64,000 bases of DNA. It comes from Ophioderma brevispina (Eukaryota; Echinodermata; Ophiuroidea; Amphilepidida; Ophiodermatidae). Below the pieces are notes generated by a model, which was not told the origin of the DNA, ran no database searches, and saw nothing but the letters and a program-made list of their open reading frames with translations. A program made the translations under genes and the position numbers. Location of the stretch: the NCBI GenBank assembly GCA_023653785.1, contig JAMKCH010019889.1:24128-88127 (forward strand), written 5' to 3'. Below are positions 48,701 to 59,840 of this stretch, in pieces. Position 1 is the stretch's first letter; the number at the start of each line of letters is the position of its first letter.

Positions 48701-49425
48701 ATAACTCCTTTAACTAACTTTGTCTCAGGAGGATCATAAGCTTTGACTCTCTTGGCATAGAGTTGTACAAATCTGAGGACATTGACCGCATGCTGGAAGA
48801 AACAGCTACAGACACCCCCCTAGGCATCTAAGAAGTAAAAAGAATGGTTCTTCCTCTCCCCCCAGCTTGCGCCACGCCGGCCGCCTGTGTGTCTGGAGTA
48901 TGAGTAGCATCTAATTTACCAATCTAGAACCTCTATAATTGGATTTACTGACCTTATACTCATAACTAGATTTCCAAAAGGAACCTCTTTAGCCTCTCCT
49001 GACGGAACATATAAGAGGAGGATCGTTTACTAATACCAAAGTCATAATACCTGTAATCTGTAGATCTAGACCTAGGAAGAACCCTGGACTGGTTACTGGA
49101 AGATTTCTAAAGCTTGCTCTGCAGCCTAAACCCGCTCCTCTTCCTGAATGCTAAAGTACACCCTGACCTCCAAATAATCTTTCCCTCTTGGAACCCTTAG
49201 GCAGCAAAACCTCCTTAGCCGTAAGTCAAGAGCGTCAACAAGCATTCTGGTAGGCTATCTTCGTAAAAAAACTCAGCGCAAAACGTGATGAAGGTCCCTC
49301 AAAATAAGAGGCATCTCTCAATAGCTTCTTGAGATAATCTACAATATATATATCATCATCGTAGTAAACTAGTAGAATCTTGAATTTGCCCTGACTGAGT
49401 GTAGATATAGGTAAATATCAGCCAT
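48701..49425 (-). pseudogene. Possible upstream (gag-like) part of the DIRS remnant
   Basis: Upstream of the reverse transcriptase on the same strand, translation gives fairly protein-like stretches broken by stops and frame changes, for example LLRDASYFEGPS (about 49310-49345) and KRVKAYDPPETKL (about 48715-48755). In DIRS elements a gag-like frame precedes the polymerase, which fits the position. I recognise no diagnostic gag motif. Confidence 0.35.
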
Positions 49426-50340
49426 CCTGAATCATGTTGTTACGGAGGGAAATGCCCTGAACGGAGATGGAACTGTCTAGCCTTGGCCTTTTGTCTCCTC
49501 CAATCCTTTCGTAATGTAAACATCCAAATGCAAATTTCTGAAAACTTGATCTGAACCAACCCAAGTTTAGATGACATGTAAGGGGTGCCGGGAGAATCCA
49601 TGGTTTTAGAAACACGATTTTTCACTTCACGCGAGATTTTCGGGAATTCCGCGTTTTCAGCGCACCAACAAAAAATCGCCATTTTCTTGTGCCAATCCGC
49701 GCTAAAAATGTACGCGAATCCATGTAATTACACCAAAAGGGTCCAGTAAAACAAACATATCCATTTTACAGAAGCATAACATAACAACTAAATCCTCTAT
49801 CGCTCATTCTCGATAGAATATCAAAAATTCAATGCCTATAGTCCTGGGCGATCCTTAAAATGATCATATTAGAGAATCCCAATAGCTGCAACATCGTGTC
49901 AATCTGCAAATCAGCACAGCGACACTATCTAGGTAATTTGTTTAGCGCTTTTGTGTCGCTCCCGATTGTAGTATTTAAGTAAAGCAACAACCTCACCCCC
50001 ATAATTACAGGGACAATCAAACACGGGGGGGGCCTGACAATTGCAAGTAAACAAGAATAAAACAACAGTAATTAAGTCCGAGTTAATTTTTAAAAATGAC
50101 AACCTCGACTTACGTACCGTCCTCGTTTGTTTTGTTTTTAAAGTTTGTGGGGGGGTTGGCAACTTACTGTACCATCCCTCGTGAGTGCGTAAATAAGCAA
50201 TATAACATACCAATGCGTCCCGTAACTTCTGCAACCCAAAAATAAGCACATTACCATCATCAATTCACATTTCTTTACATAGTATAAGAGTATAGGTATA
50301 GTTGGCTCTATGTAAATGACACGTGTGCAGAAAATCCTAA
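49426..50340. other. No recognised gene
   Basis: Minus-strand frames near 49440-49682 could be the 5' region of the DIRS remnant, with an ATG in the context ACCATGG at about 49602, but they carry no family motif. The remainder holds nothing supported. Confidence 0.4.
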
Positions 50341-50425
50341 TTTTTTCAGGGGGGGGGCAAGCTTAAAATCCACGGGGGGGCCACTGCCCCACCTGCCCCG
50401 CCTCTGGTTACGCCACTTGCTTGAA
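50341..50425 (-). repeat. Fragment ending in a GTGGCGTAACC terminus
   Basis: On the minus strand the sequence reads AAGTGGCGTAACCAGAGGCG then a G-rich run and GTGGCCCCCC. The GTGGCGTAACCAG word resembles the end of the hAT-like element at 30095-30310. The other end is not identifiable. A lone AGTGGCGTAAC word also occurs at 52643. Confidence 0.45.
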
Positions 50426-50449
50426 GCGTTGAAATTTTTGGTATCCAAA

Positions 50450-51420
50450 GGTTAATACTCCCCAGGTTCAGACCATGCAACCATTTGTAGTGTCCATTAG
50501 GCTTTGGATGACCCCAAATGCCCTTTAAAATGACTTCCAAGTTGGCCCTAAATGTTGACCACACCTTCCGCACAAAGTTTTTCATGACCATACACTATTT
50601 GTAGTGATATGACCTTCTTTTACATTTCAATGACCCAGATGACCTTGAATTACCTTGAACATTTTGTTTTTATCAAATGATGACTTACCCTGACCAAACA
50701 CCCTGGCCTTCTTTTACATTTTGTGACCCCATATGACCTTGAAATGAAGCTTCAAAAATTTCCAGCACTGAGTTGACCAACGCTACCAAGTTACCTGACC
50801 ATACAACCATTTGCAGTGAATATGACCTCAGATGACCCGAAAGGGACCTTGAAAAAAATTGCATTAAATGCTGCTAAACCCACCAGTTTCATGCCATACC
50901 AGTGTTTAGTGATTTGAACATTGGATGACCCACAATGACCTTGAATAAAATTTTTTGGCACTTGAATGTTGGCAACACCCACCAAGTTTCCTATCCTATC
51001 ACTTGTTAGGGATTTGAATTGACCTGAATGACCTCATATGACCGTGGAATGACGTCAAAATTTTTGGGCAGCAATATGGAATTGACCACACCCACCAATT
51101 TCATCCTCCTACCACAATTGACAAGTTTAAAGAATGTTAACCCATTTTTTTTAACCTTTGACCCAAGCCACCTGACCCACCTCCGAACTCAGCCACCGCC
51201 TACTTGATCAACATCGTATGGTGTCGCAGATGGACACCCATACATGCTCTAGATAAAAAGATATCGTGTTTACAAGTTTATCAATTTAACCCTATTTTGA
51301 CCACATTTGGACCTTTGACCCATGCCACATGACGCATCTTCAGATCCAGGCCACCGCGTACTTGAGATCTCTATATTGCGAAGATGAAAACCCACGCTTG
51401 CTTATATACAAAAATACATG
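50450..51420. repeat. TGACC-rich satellite, array 2
   Basis: Units carry ATGACCTTGAATGACC-like words, CACCCACCAAGTTTC, CATACAACCATTTG and CAGTGATATGACC, repeating at roughly 110-130 bases. The right part changes to a second unit type with CTTTGACCCATGCCACATGA, CTACTTGAT, GATGGACACCCATACATGCT and AAAGATATCGTGTTTACAA, doubled at about 51150-51290 and 51290-51420. The second unit type is shared with array 1. Confidence 0.8.
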
Positions 51421-52871
51421 TTCATCAGTGTTATATGTATTGGCTTGCAAGATGAATGTACACACACAATTACCCTTATTGCATAAGCCAGGAAGAGAAT
51501 GATCCTGTGGGGTGTATCCCATGAGCAATGCGATGGCAGATCGCCAACTTAATTACAAGAATACGACATCACGTGATATCACATGATCATTGCTGGGAGG
51601 AGAAAATCGTCCGGGTATTCGATCTCTGGCTGGTTTCAAAGAACTTTTGCAAGACTAACCCAATTTTTCATCTGGGGACTATGATTTATTCTGTAAGTCC
51701 TTAGTTGAAAACAGATCAAAATAACAGAAAATCTTTAATAATTAAGGGACCATCTTCAAGTCATTAATGACTCACATTTACTGTCCATATCAGGTGCTCA
51801 AATGTGCTTACGTACACGGGAAACAATGGTAATTTGAATGGGCCCTAATGCGACACACCGAAATGTTTTGTTAAAGAAGACGTATTGATTCTCTTAGCCA
51901 CTGTGCATGACATAGCTCTGATGTTTGTAAACACAGAAAACAAAAGTGAAACACAATCCCTTACTGCCTTTGTGAGTCTGTGGATGTAGACAGACTCACA
52001 TTCGATGGGAGTAAGCAAATCCCAACTGCATGTTCATTCTGTTGAGGCTGCGGAATTCTTAGGGTGGTGGTACAATATAAATTCTTCCCCAATGACCTGT
52101 CAGGTATTTTTATACATATTATCATCTACTATACTCTGGCCTCATAATTGTCTTGGACTAACAAATACAACAACAAACCCTCGAATCAATTGTGTGTCCT
52201 CAGCTTTGCTCATTATAAACCCTCAGGCTCAGACACACAAGAACAGACATACGATTGCAAGCAGCATGTTACTTTATTTGAAAGGAGTAGCTCAAATAGG
52301 TTCTATATAGATATGAGCAAAACGTTACGTAATCTTTAGAAATTATTCACGCGTCTCGCATGTTTTTGCCGACCACAAGAAACCTAGAGTACCAACATTA
52401 GAAAACAAAATGGCTGCCCCCCGCTTCTTCAACATACTTTGGGTGCCGCTTTGCATATAACTAATCGGTAGGATACAAATGAATGTATGTGTTAGAGGGG
52501 CCAGTTAATATCGTTGTACCTGGATCATGGTTCTCAGATACTCTTTTTTCCTCATAATGCAATTCGCGCTTAGGTGAAAAGATGTTTCATTGAGGCGTTT
52601 ATTTAAACAAGACGACTGAGTGTCATTTCATTCGTTGTGTGCAGTGGCGTAACAAAATTTACGCACCCAATAGCAACCCAACATCCACCACTGATATTTT
52701 GGCGGATTGTTTGTATCGAATTGACATTATGTGTGTATAACAGCACCCAACTGATAATTATTCCGTGTAAATATTCAATGTCAGCGCCCAGCACGACGTG
52801 ACGGGTTTTGAATGGTTTTCACCCCCTTGAGTAGCTCCCTCATATACAAAGAATGTATTCTTGAAAATATT
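51421..52871. other. No recognised gene
   Basis: A CACGTGATATCACATGATCA-like run of short palindromes lies near 51571. No supported exon. The 101-codon plus-strand frame at 52005-52310 has no recognised domain. Confidence 0.4.
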
Positions 52872-52873
52872 TA

Positions 52874-53998
52874 TACCGTTGTCCCAAAAAAAACGCAACA
52901 CTTGTTGGCAGGCGCTGAAGTTTGAACAAAAGCCGTGCCCTACTTATCTTTGTTTCTAAGGTAAGACGGGAATGTTAGCTAATATTCCTGAAAAGAAAAA
53001 AAAAAAGAGTCAATAGTTGTTAATAATGACCACAATCAAGTACCCTGCAGAACCCATTTTACAAAATGAGGAGCTGGTGAAAACCACCATCTGGCAATGA
53101 AGAAAAGACTGGCAATTATTGATTGCAATCAACATTTACCTTGCCCCAATTTCTTGCAGAACAAATTCTAAACTGGTGAAATGACTGCATTCACATAATT
53201 ATTATTTAACTGATACTAAATAAAACATTAAGTTATTGGTGATAAAATGTGTTTCACGAAGATATAAAACTAGGACTAAGTCATAGGCAAACTCCACAGT
53301 ACATAAAATGATAAACACGTTTTTTCTAAATAAACAGTTTTTTTAAAAAAAATAGCAATATTTTCTGTCCCTTAACGTGCATCAGCATGGAAAATAATCT
53401 TACATGTCTCAATTTATTGAAAGGACCCACCTGTTCTTCAGCACAAAACTCAATACAATATCAGTATATTCACTGTCCTTAAATTTAGTATCATTATTTT
53501 GGGTTAAGATAAATCTTTGTGTGCCGTCACAAAATGATGACGATGATTATCTTTAAATCCACTCTTATTTGGACACACGAAGAGTATGTTACACATTCCT
53601 AATTCCATCTTCTAAGTGTGTTAACATGCATGTTTTTAGCTGTTATATACATGGAACATCATATGTTATATTTGTTGCAGCACCTGTCGTTAAAAAAAAG
53701 GGAAATGGGGTTGAACTTAGAGATCATATGGTGGTTCTGGGCGCAAAATGTGCAGTGCCGTATTTGTATTTAATAGAGCGCCTGCAATTTGTAGTTAAAT
53801 GGGCCCTGCAGCTTACCTACCCCCCCTCATTCTGGGGTCATAATCTTTAAAAATAGTGACTCCCTTTATGAACTTTTTCAGGAAATTAGCTAACAGTCCC
53901 ACCTTACCATGCACAAATAATAATTAGTCATGTGTGTTTGTTCAAAACTTCTGGCGCCTGCCACCAAGTGTTGCGTTTTTGGTTTTGGGACACACGTA
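52874..53998 (+). mobile_element. Mariner-like element with ~130-bp inverted repeats
   Basis: The left end TACCGTTGTCCCAAAA and the complement of the right end, TACGTGTGTCCCAAAA, are flanked by TA on both sides (52872-52873 and 53999-54000), the target-site signature of Tc1/mariner elements. Both ends continue with CGCAACACTTG, TGGCAGGCGC, AGTTT GAACAAA and, further in, TTAGCTAAT. The length (1125 bp) suits a decayed mariner. A plus-strand frame at 53569-53850 ends near a WALQLTYPPSFWGHNL stretch that faintly resembles the region around the last catalytic aspartate of some mariner transposases, but that aspartate is not evident. Confidence 0.7.
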
Positions 53999-54000
53999 TA

Positions 54001-54479
54001 ACAAGATTAGTCATTGAATTAAGAGATGGTCACTCATCCACGCAATTTCACACCTTATGAGTTAGCTTTAATCAACAACCCTCAACGATCGGCATGATTG
54101 GCAGGCTGCTTGTTTATGTATATGTTTATCTGTCATAAACCACATGCCCTAATTTTATACACCATCAAAAATACAAATACAATATTAAATACTCTTTTTA
54201 ATGATATATTTTGGATGCCTTTTAAACTAGAAGTCATAGTTCTACAACTTTCCACAACACTGGGTTGACTAACCTAAAGCAGCACTCATCGGGAAAGAAG
54301 TGTGAAAAGATTATACAATGCAGTATGTGATTGAATTTCGATGAGTTACCAGCCTAATAATAGGTTAGCTTTAGACATAATTGCCATGATTCCAATGGAA
54401 CGTAGCAATTACGCATTATCAATACTTCAATCCATCGATTTGGATGAATAAATCGAATTAGATTTACATATGATATTAT
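54001..54479. other. No recognised feature
   Basis: AT-rich spacer between the mariner-like element and a LINE remnant. Confidence 0.5.
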
Positions 54480-55075
54480 TCATTAAGTTCGTAATGTATC
54501 CTGATAATTATCCAAAAAGGTTCTTGATGTAGTGAAGATGAAAGGTGGTGTATAAGAGTTGTGTGTGAGATCATGATGCTGTATGGTGTGAGATCAGTGA
54601 TGCTGTATGTGAGTGAGACGGGTGAAAATGAAATGGGGTATTTTTGAGGCCATAGATGCACTGATGCGAGTTGTCTTGTGGGTGTGAAGTTGATGGCAGA
54701 TAGAGCCTGAGGACTTGAGTGCAGATGTTGGGTTTGATGAGTCGAGTGGACCGGTTGGCGAAGCGAATAGTGTCACGTACGTTGGTATGGGCATGTGTTT
54801 GAGGAAGGATGATGAGCATGTTTAAGAAGGGCTTTTTTGATGTTTGAGGTGGCGTTTTCGAGATGGAGGGGACGTCCAAAAAGACATGGAAGAAACAAGT
54901 TGAGGAGGGAGTAGTAGGGTTGGTTGAGGCATGGAGGACGTTGAAATCGGGTGACATGGAAGGAAGGAGTCAGGGCGGTTGCTGCAATGTGAGTGAATCG
55001 CGCCACCCCCGTTGCCGTGATAAAACCGGATTTAAAACTTTGGTTAGTATTAGTTACTAGTAGTAGTATTGCATC
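54480..55075 (+). pseudogene. LINE ORF2 C-terminus, decayed
   Basis: Translation in shifting plus-strand frames gives the C-terminal region of an APE-type LINE polymerase. In order are MLYVSETG (54600-54623), which matches the YGSETW-type motif, a TYVGMGMCLRKDDEHV stretch (about 54776-54823, relatives read WYGHVLRRDDDHV), then EGTSKKTWKKQVEE (54865-54908), corresponding to the GRPKKTW block, and a PxxPVA-IKPD-like tail before 55035. A (TAG)-like tail follows near 55058. No frame is intact. The family could be RTE/RTEX or a relative. The minus-strand frames here are shadows. Confidence 0.75.
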
Positions 55076-55355
55076 TATTGGCATAGGTCAAATTGGGGTT
55101 ATAACAACTGCAGATTTTAAATAGACAATTGTAGGACCTACTGCCATTACAGTTGCTTGTTTTAAATAATTGTAACACTGCACACATAGAATTAAGATTT
55201 CTATTTTAAGTTATAGACTCTGTAGTAGTGATGTCAATCTGAATCTTTCCCCGTTCGTAAAGACACATAACCTGGGAGGTTGTGGTATTGAACGTTCTGG
55301 CCTTGGTATAATTGCTTACCATGGCAAGTGAACTGTTCAAGCGCTTTCACTTAAG
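55076..55355. other. No recognised feature
   Basis: Nothing supported. Confidence 0.5.
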
Positions 55356-55560
55356 GGGGAAGTCATTGCATGCATGCTGGCGTGCATTACTAAATTCTAT
55401 TGTTTAACAATGCATGCTTAATAATGCATGCCCGATAATGCACGAGTGCATTAAATCGGTTGATAATGCACGCATGTATATTCAAATCGGGTTATAACGC
55501 ACACATACACATTCAGATTTGAGGTAAGCGTGCACTCGCGAATATAATTTTACGTGCGAA
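55356..55560. repeat. ATAATGCATGC-rich repeat
   Basis: Words such as TTGCATGCATGC, AATGCATGCTTAATAATGCA, ATAATGCACG and ATAACGCACACA recur about ten times at 15-30 base spacing, many of them partly palindromic. CpG to TpG changes may explain the variants. Non-coding. Confidence 0.65.
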
Positions 55561-56449
55561 AACAAAGAAAAACCACTTGAAAATAATGCTCTAGTGGTTT
55601 ATGTGATGTATCATGATTATTTCCAATGCACAAAACCTCTTTTTCCTTGATTTTTATGAAATTGAGCAAGTGTACGGTAATTCAGTATTATGTGACAATC
55701 TGAACTTAGGAATCACAACTAAAAGTGATTTAGGTTAAATTTCACTGATATTTTGAAGCAATTACAGCATGTAAACAGACTAACTTATGAGCCATGTGGA
55801 CATATGTGTTGTGCTTTTCAATACCCTGTCTTTCGGGGGATGTAAGAGGGCCTGAAGAGAAAAGCCTGAACGGCTTGAAAAAGTGTGTGAATTTAGGCTA
55901 AAAGCCTCCAAAATGAACTGAAAATAAATTAAATTGTGGAAATTTTGAGTAACTGAAGGCCTGATTCGCATCCCTGTTGTAGGAACCCATGGATTCGATC
56001 CATGTACATAACAAACTCACGTGTTGATCGTTGCGTTTACAGCCTCTACAGCATTTTGGCGTGGAAACGGGTGTACGTTCTAAAATTGAGAGCCAGAGTA
56101 CTTTTGATTTCTGGATTCGTCCTTTTTTCAACAAATTTGCTTCTACCATGTGTACCAGCAAACTACACAGATCGAATCTGTGTCAGTGTGATATAACCCA
56201 CTGACACAGACGAACGGTAATTGCATTGCGCTTTAGCGTGTTACACACAAAATTACATACCTGATTTTACCTGGTTGATGGACTTGTTTCCCTTCTTTAA
56301 AGAGACATGAGATTTCCAGAAAGAAGCGCCCCCAATTTTTGTTGAACCCCGGTTTTATGCATATTTGGAACGCTTACCAATGTATTAGATCACACTTGAA
56401 GTGAATTAGCCGAATATGCCGTCTTTATGTAATAAGATGATGATTTAGT
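55561..56449. other. No gene; two short GATCGAATC-type hairpins
   Basis: CATGGAT-TCG-ATCCATG (55988-56004) and a hairpin with arms TCTGTGTCAGTG / CACTGACACAGA (about 56176-56209) lie here. The latter is preceded by CTACACAGATCGAATCTGTG, which recurs at 63020-63039 in a decayed copy. They may mark the ends of an uncharacterised element; no gene is supported. Confidence 0.5.
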
Positions 56450-56475
56450 ACTTTCTGTCGTGCACGACAGAAAGT
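56450..56475. repeat. Perfect 26-bp palindrome
   Basis: The 13-base half ACTTTCTGTCGTG is followed immediately by its exact reverse complement CACGACAGAAAGT, with no spacer. Such a spacer-free palindrome is unusual and may be a dimeric protein-binding site or the core of a lost palindromic element. Confidence 0.95.
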
Positions 56476-57839
56476 CAAAGCATGGTTTTCTATGGGGACA
56501 ATTGCGATAGCAGGCAAGTTCAAAACAAGGTTTGCGGTTTTCTTTTGTACTTGTTTGTCAATAAACCTTCGAAACGTTCTCGGTAGGTAGGTCTAAGACC
56601 GATCCAGTGAAATTGAGGGAAATGTGTATCCTCAAAAATCTCCTCCTGTCACTTAAAATATGTCCTTATTAGAAAACACTTAGACCCGATTGTTACCTTC
56701 CAAAGTCAAAGAAGATTTCAAAATATAAAGCTCTATTTGCAAAAACAAAAAGAAACTGGATCGTTTCACTCCTGTGGGTCCAGGGTCATCTGGGGATGTG
56801 GGGTGGGGGGGTCAAGTGTCCGTGACTGTCTGGTCATACTAGTGTGTGAAATAGTGGAGTTTAATAGTGGGTTAAACGACGCTTGTTAACACGTGTGAGT
56901 ACCGAGTAAATGTGTAACATTCCATTCCCTGCTTTGTGATATCATTGCGCATCTTAAACTTCAATCAAATTGTGAAATATTGAAGTGTTACCATCAGAAA
57001 AGCCGTGAAATTTGCAAATGGTTAATATGTCATCATATTTTATTAATTTTTCACATTTAAAATGATTGTTTCATAACAGAGAAAATTATTTGTAATCTGC
57101 GTAGAGTTTGATGGAGCAGCCATTGCGTTATAGTCATTAATTTACACGAGGTTCACTGGTCTCCGCGAGTATCCCGAGATCCCCTTGAATTATCCTCGCC
57201 AAACCTGGAATGTGCGAAGTGCTATCCGAGTGTTGGTAACGGAACAGGGTGAATTTTCGGGATATGTGCATATTACTGAAAATCTGGATGTAGTCTCCCT
57301 TTGTTAAAAAGTAGTTTATGACTGACCTTATTACCCTGTAACGTCACTTCGGTGTCACTTTAATACCTGATTTGGACAACTTCCGGTGCCGTAACTAATT
57401 ATCGGAAACTTCATGGCAAATTTCAGTTTTTATGTGAGTGAAATCTTAGTGGGATTGTATAATTAGTTTTCTAAAGGTTAACCAATGCATTTGGGTCATA
57501 ATATGATGATTACTAATTTGAAAGGTTTTGGGAGCACAATAATTTTGTAAATAAGGAAAAAGTAAACACGATGAAACGCAATGCAGTTACCTATCGTCCT
57601 TTGTAGAGGGTCCCTCTACCACAGATTCTATCTGTGTACCAGCAACTGGACATGTACAGGAGCTTTATACTGCTTTGCCACGTGAACCGATTACCATTTT
57701 CAATTCCCCGAATCGGGTCAGACATCGTATTGATTTTCTCATCACTTTCGATCACGAGACCCTATCAATTCAACCGTTCATATTCTCCTGACTTGATGAA
57801 AAGTCTGTCTCGCTCCAAGGACTATGTTTGTAAACTTTG
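56476..57839. other. No confidently recognised gene
   Basis: Mostly unremarkable sequence. From about 57600 the plus strand has a protein-like composition and may be the upstream part of the LINE remnant that follows, but no motif confirms it. Confidence 0.4.
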
Positions 57840-58352
57840 AGCAGTGAAACTTGTAAAAGACTTGCAATCTCTATACCTACTACGTTCCCTTGTGAGAAAC
57901 ATCCTAACTACTTGTAACAGGCGTTGCTGTAGACCCAGGTATAAGACATAGAATCAGATACTAATTTTGATCTCCACCTTTCACGCTCTAAACCTTTTCG
58001 TAGTTTCAGTACTAAGCAAAAGGCATTAGATCCTCAACTTAAAGACCTTACCACGGGTTAACCTTTCTCAACTTTAATGGTTACACACATTGAACGCCTC
58101 ATCAATACGTAATAAAGCGTTTTACTTCTGTGGCGCCCTAAGATGGTTTATACAAGAAGAAGCTTGTCATCATGCCGTACGAGCTCTGGTCTTGTCCCGT
58201 ATCGATTCTGGCCACACTCGTTACTTTTTGGAGCACACAAGCCGAATCTAAGGTGGCTTCAACGCCATCAAAATAAAGCTGCCGTCAATGTGTTTGCTGT
58301 GGAACAGACCAGAGCTGTCAAACTTCTAAACAGATTATGATTATTATTATTA
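57840..58352 (+). pseudogene. L2/CR1-type LINE reverse-transcriptase C-terminus, decayed
   Basis: Plus-strand translation across frames gives ASSIRNKAFYFCGALR (58095-58142), then EEACHHAVRALVLSRID (about 58158-58208, relatives read ACxxLVHALVLSRLDY), then SLLFGAHKPNLRWLQRHQNK (58224-58283), AAVNVFAVEQTRAVKLLNRL (58281-58340). This order is diagnostic of the thumb region of L2/CR1-group LINE polymerases. Frameshifts separate the pieces. It ends with TGATTATTATTATTAGG, a possible 3' microsatellite tail. Only the polymerase end remains. Confidence 0.8.
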
Positions 58353-59700
58353 GGACTAGAGTATAGCTCCATCTTAGGTTTGTTACCATCAGCATGCCAA
58401 TTGCAATTTGCAAGACACACATTCACATGATGAACAGTTTGTATTTGTGCAATCGTGAGCCAGTGGCCCCTTGCTACATAATTCATGTTTTTAAATTTTT
58501 AATGTTTTTATTTTTTGTATTCTTATTATTTTGTTGTTTTAAACAATTTCTTCATCACCATTAAATTATTTTCCATTCGTGGTATGCATTGTCTTCATCA
58601 TACATGTTGACAATTTGTGTTGATGCATCACTCTAATTCATTGCCAGATCTGATGAAATGGTCAATTATAGTCCCCAGAGAGTTTGAAGTGGCAGCCCTC
58701 TCTGCGTGAATGCCGTTTTCAATGTTTGCATTGCGCGCACCACCCCCACCGCCCTGATGTCGCATGCAAATAGGGATGAAAATTACGGTTTGAACTGAAC
58801 TCCCAATACCTATTGTTCCCGTGACTTCCAACCTCAAACAGCAATTACACTCGCCATACAATGGCGTCAATTCCACTGAGATGGTGCAACCTCTGGTCAC
58901 GCAGGTAACTTTAATCTAAATATTTCCTCCAGTAAAATCGCAAGATTTTCAATCGGGCTTCGCATTCTTGGTAATGTTTTTTCCTTCTTAAGCATGTAAA
59001 AATTTTAAAGATTCAGATCGGCAACGGTGGAAAAATCATTGGACATTGGGTCGACCTCTGAGCCTTATACTAAACTTCAGTGAACTTAGGAAATTAAGCA
59101 CCCGAATAGAACGCATCGCGCAGGCGAATTGACCCAGCCCAAGGTCGATGACATCACTGACGGCGAAGGGATCCGAGTCGGGTTTTTTCCGAAGTTTGTC
59201 GAATCTCTTACGTCACAATGGGCGCGGTAATTGTATGGTCATTAGCGGGGATCATTCAGTCGCTACTTAATTGATTTTCGATCTCGGTACACGAGGTTTA
59301 TTTATATGCAATGTGCAGGGTCAACTGCAGGTTGAATCTTTTTGCTGGGGACTCACTAAGTCCTTTCAGAACCAGACCTCGACGCGCATCGCGAGGGTCT
59401 GGAAAGTGTATTCAAAATGCTTTAGTATTTCAGTACCGTCCAAATGAATAGCTTTGCGAGAATTTTTTTTATCGCAGTTTATCCGATCCCCCATTCCCCG
59501 TGTATATTTGAAGCATTTTGGCCCTCGAAACTGAATCATAAAACCTGAACTATCTGAGTTTCGAATATTCCACTCTAATCACAGATTTTTTACCCTTTCA
59601 TGTCAAAATCCACGAATAAATTTGCTTCGCAAAGCCCTAAAATGTCATTCCAGTGCGGATCACACACGCTGGACGTCACGCTAACCTCGCTGGTTCCATG
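58353..59700. other. No recognised gene; somewhat CpG-richer toward right
   Basis: An imperfect stem CCAGACCTCG / CGAGGGTCTGG lies at about 59371-59401. From about 59100 CpG words become more frequent, approaching the possible promoter at 59707. Confidence 0.4.
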
Positions 59701-59706
59701 TGTCCA

Positions 59707-59713
59707 TATATAA
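59707..59713 (+). promoter_or_regulatory. Candidate TATA box
   Basis: TATATAA followed by GG lies 62 bases upstream of a start codon in good context at 59775. A start site about 30 bases downstream would leave a short leader of roughly 35 bases. Surrounding sequence is relatively CpG-rich. Evidence is positional only. Confidence 0.3.
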
Positions 59714-59774
59714 GGACTCTCGTTTTCCACTGACCTCGCCACCAACCGAGCGCTGAGTTGCTAGGTCCCAGGGG

Positions 59775-59832
59775 ATGGACACAGAGGAGGAAACGAGGCG
59801 AGAGTCCTTTCTAGATGGACTATGCGAGACAG
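59775..59832 (+). CDS. Candidate first coding exon (unidentified protein)
   Basis: ATG in the context GGGGATGG opens MDTEEETRRESFLDGLCET and is followed by ACAG|GTCAGT, a good splice donor, leaving phase 1. The peptide is acidic then basic, and I recognise no family. Support is the alignment of TATA box, start context and donor in a CpG-richer patch. It would lie antisense inside the first intron of RALGAPA, or beyond that gene if the intron is short. It does not join in phase to the open frame at 63726. It may be chance. Confidence 0.25.
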
Positions 59833-59840
59833 GTCAGTCG

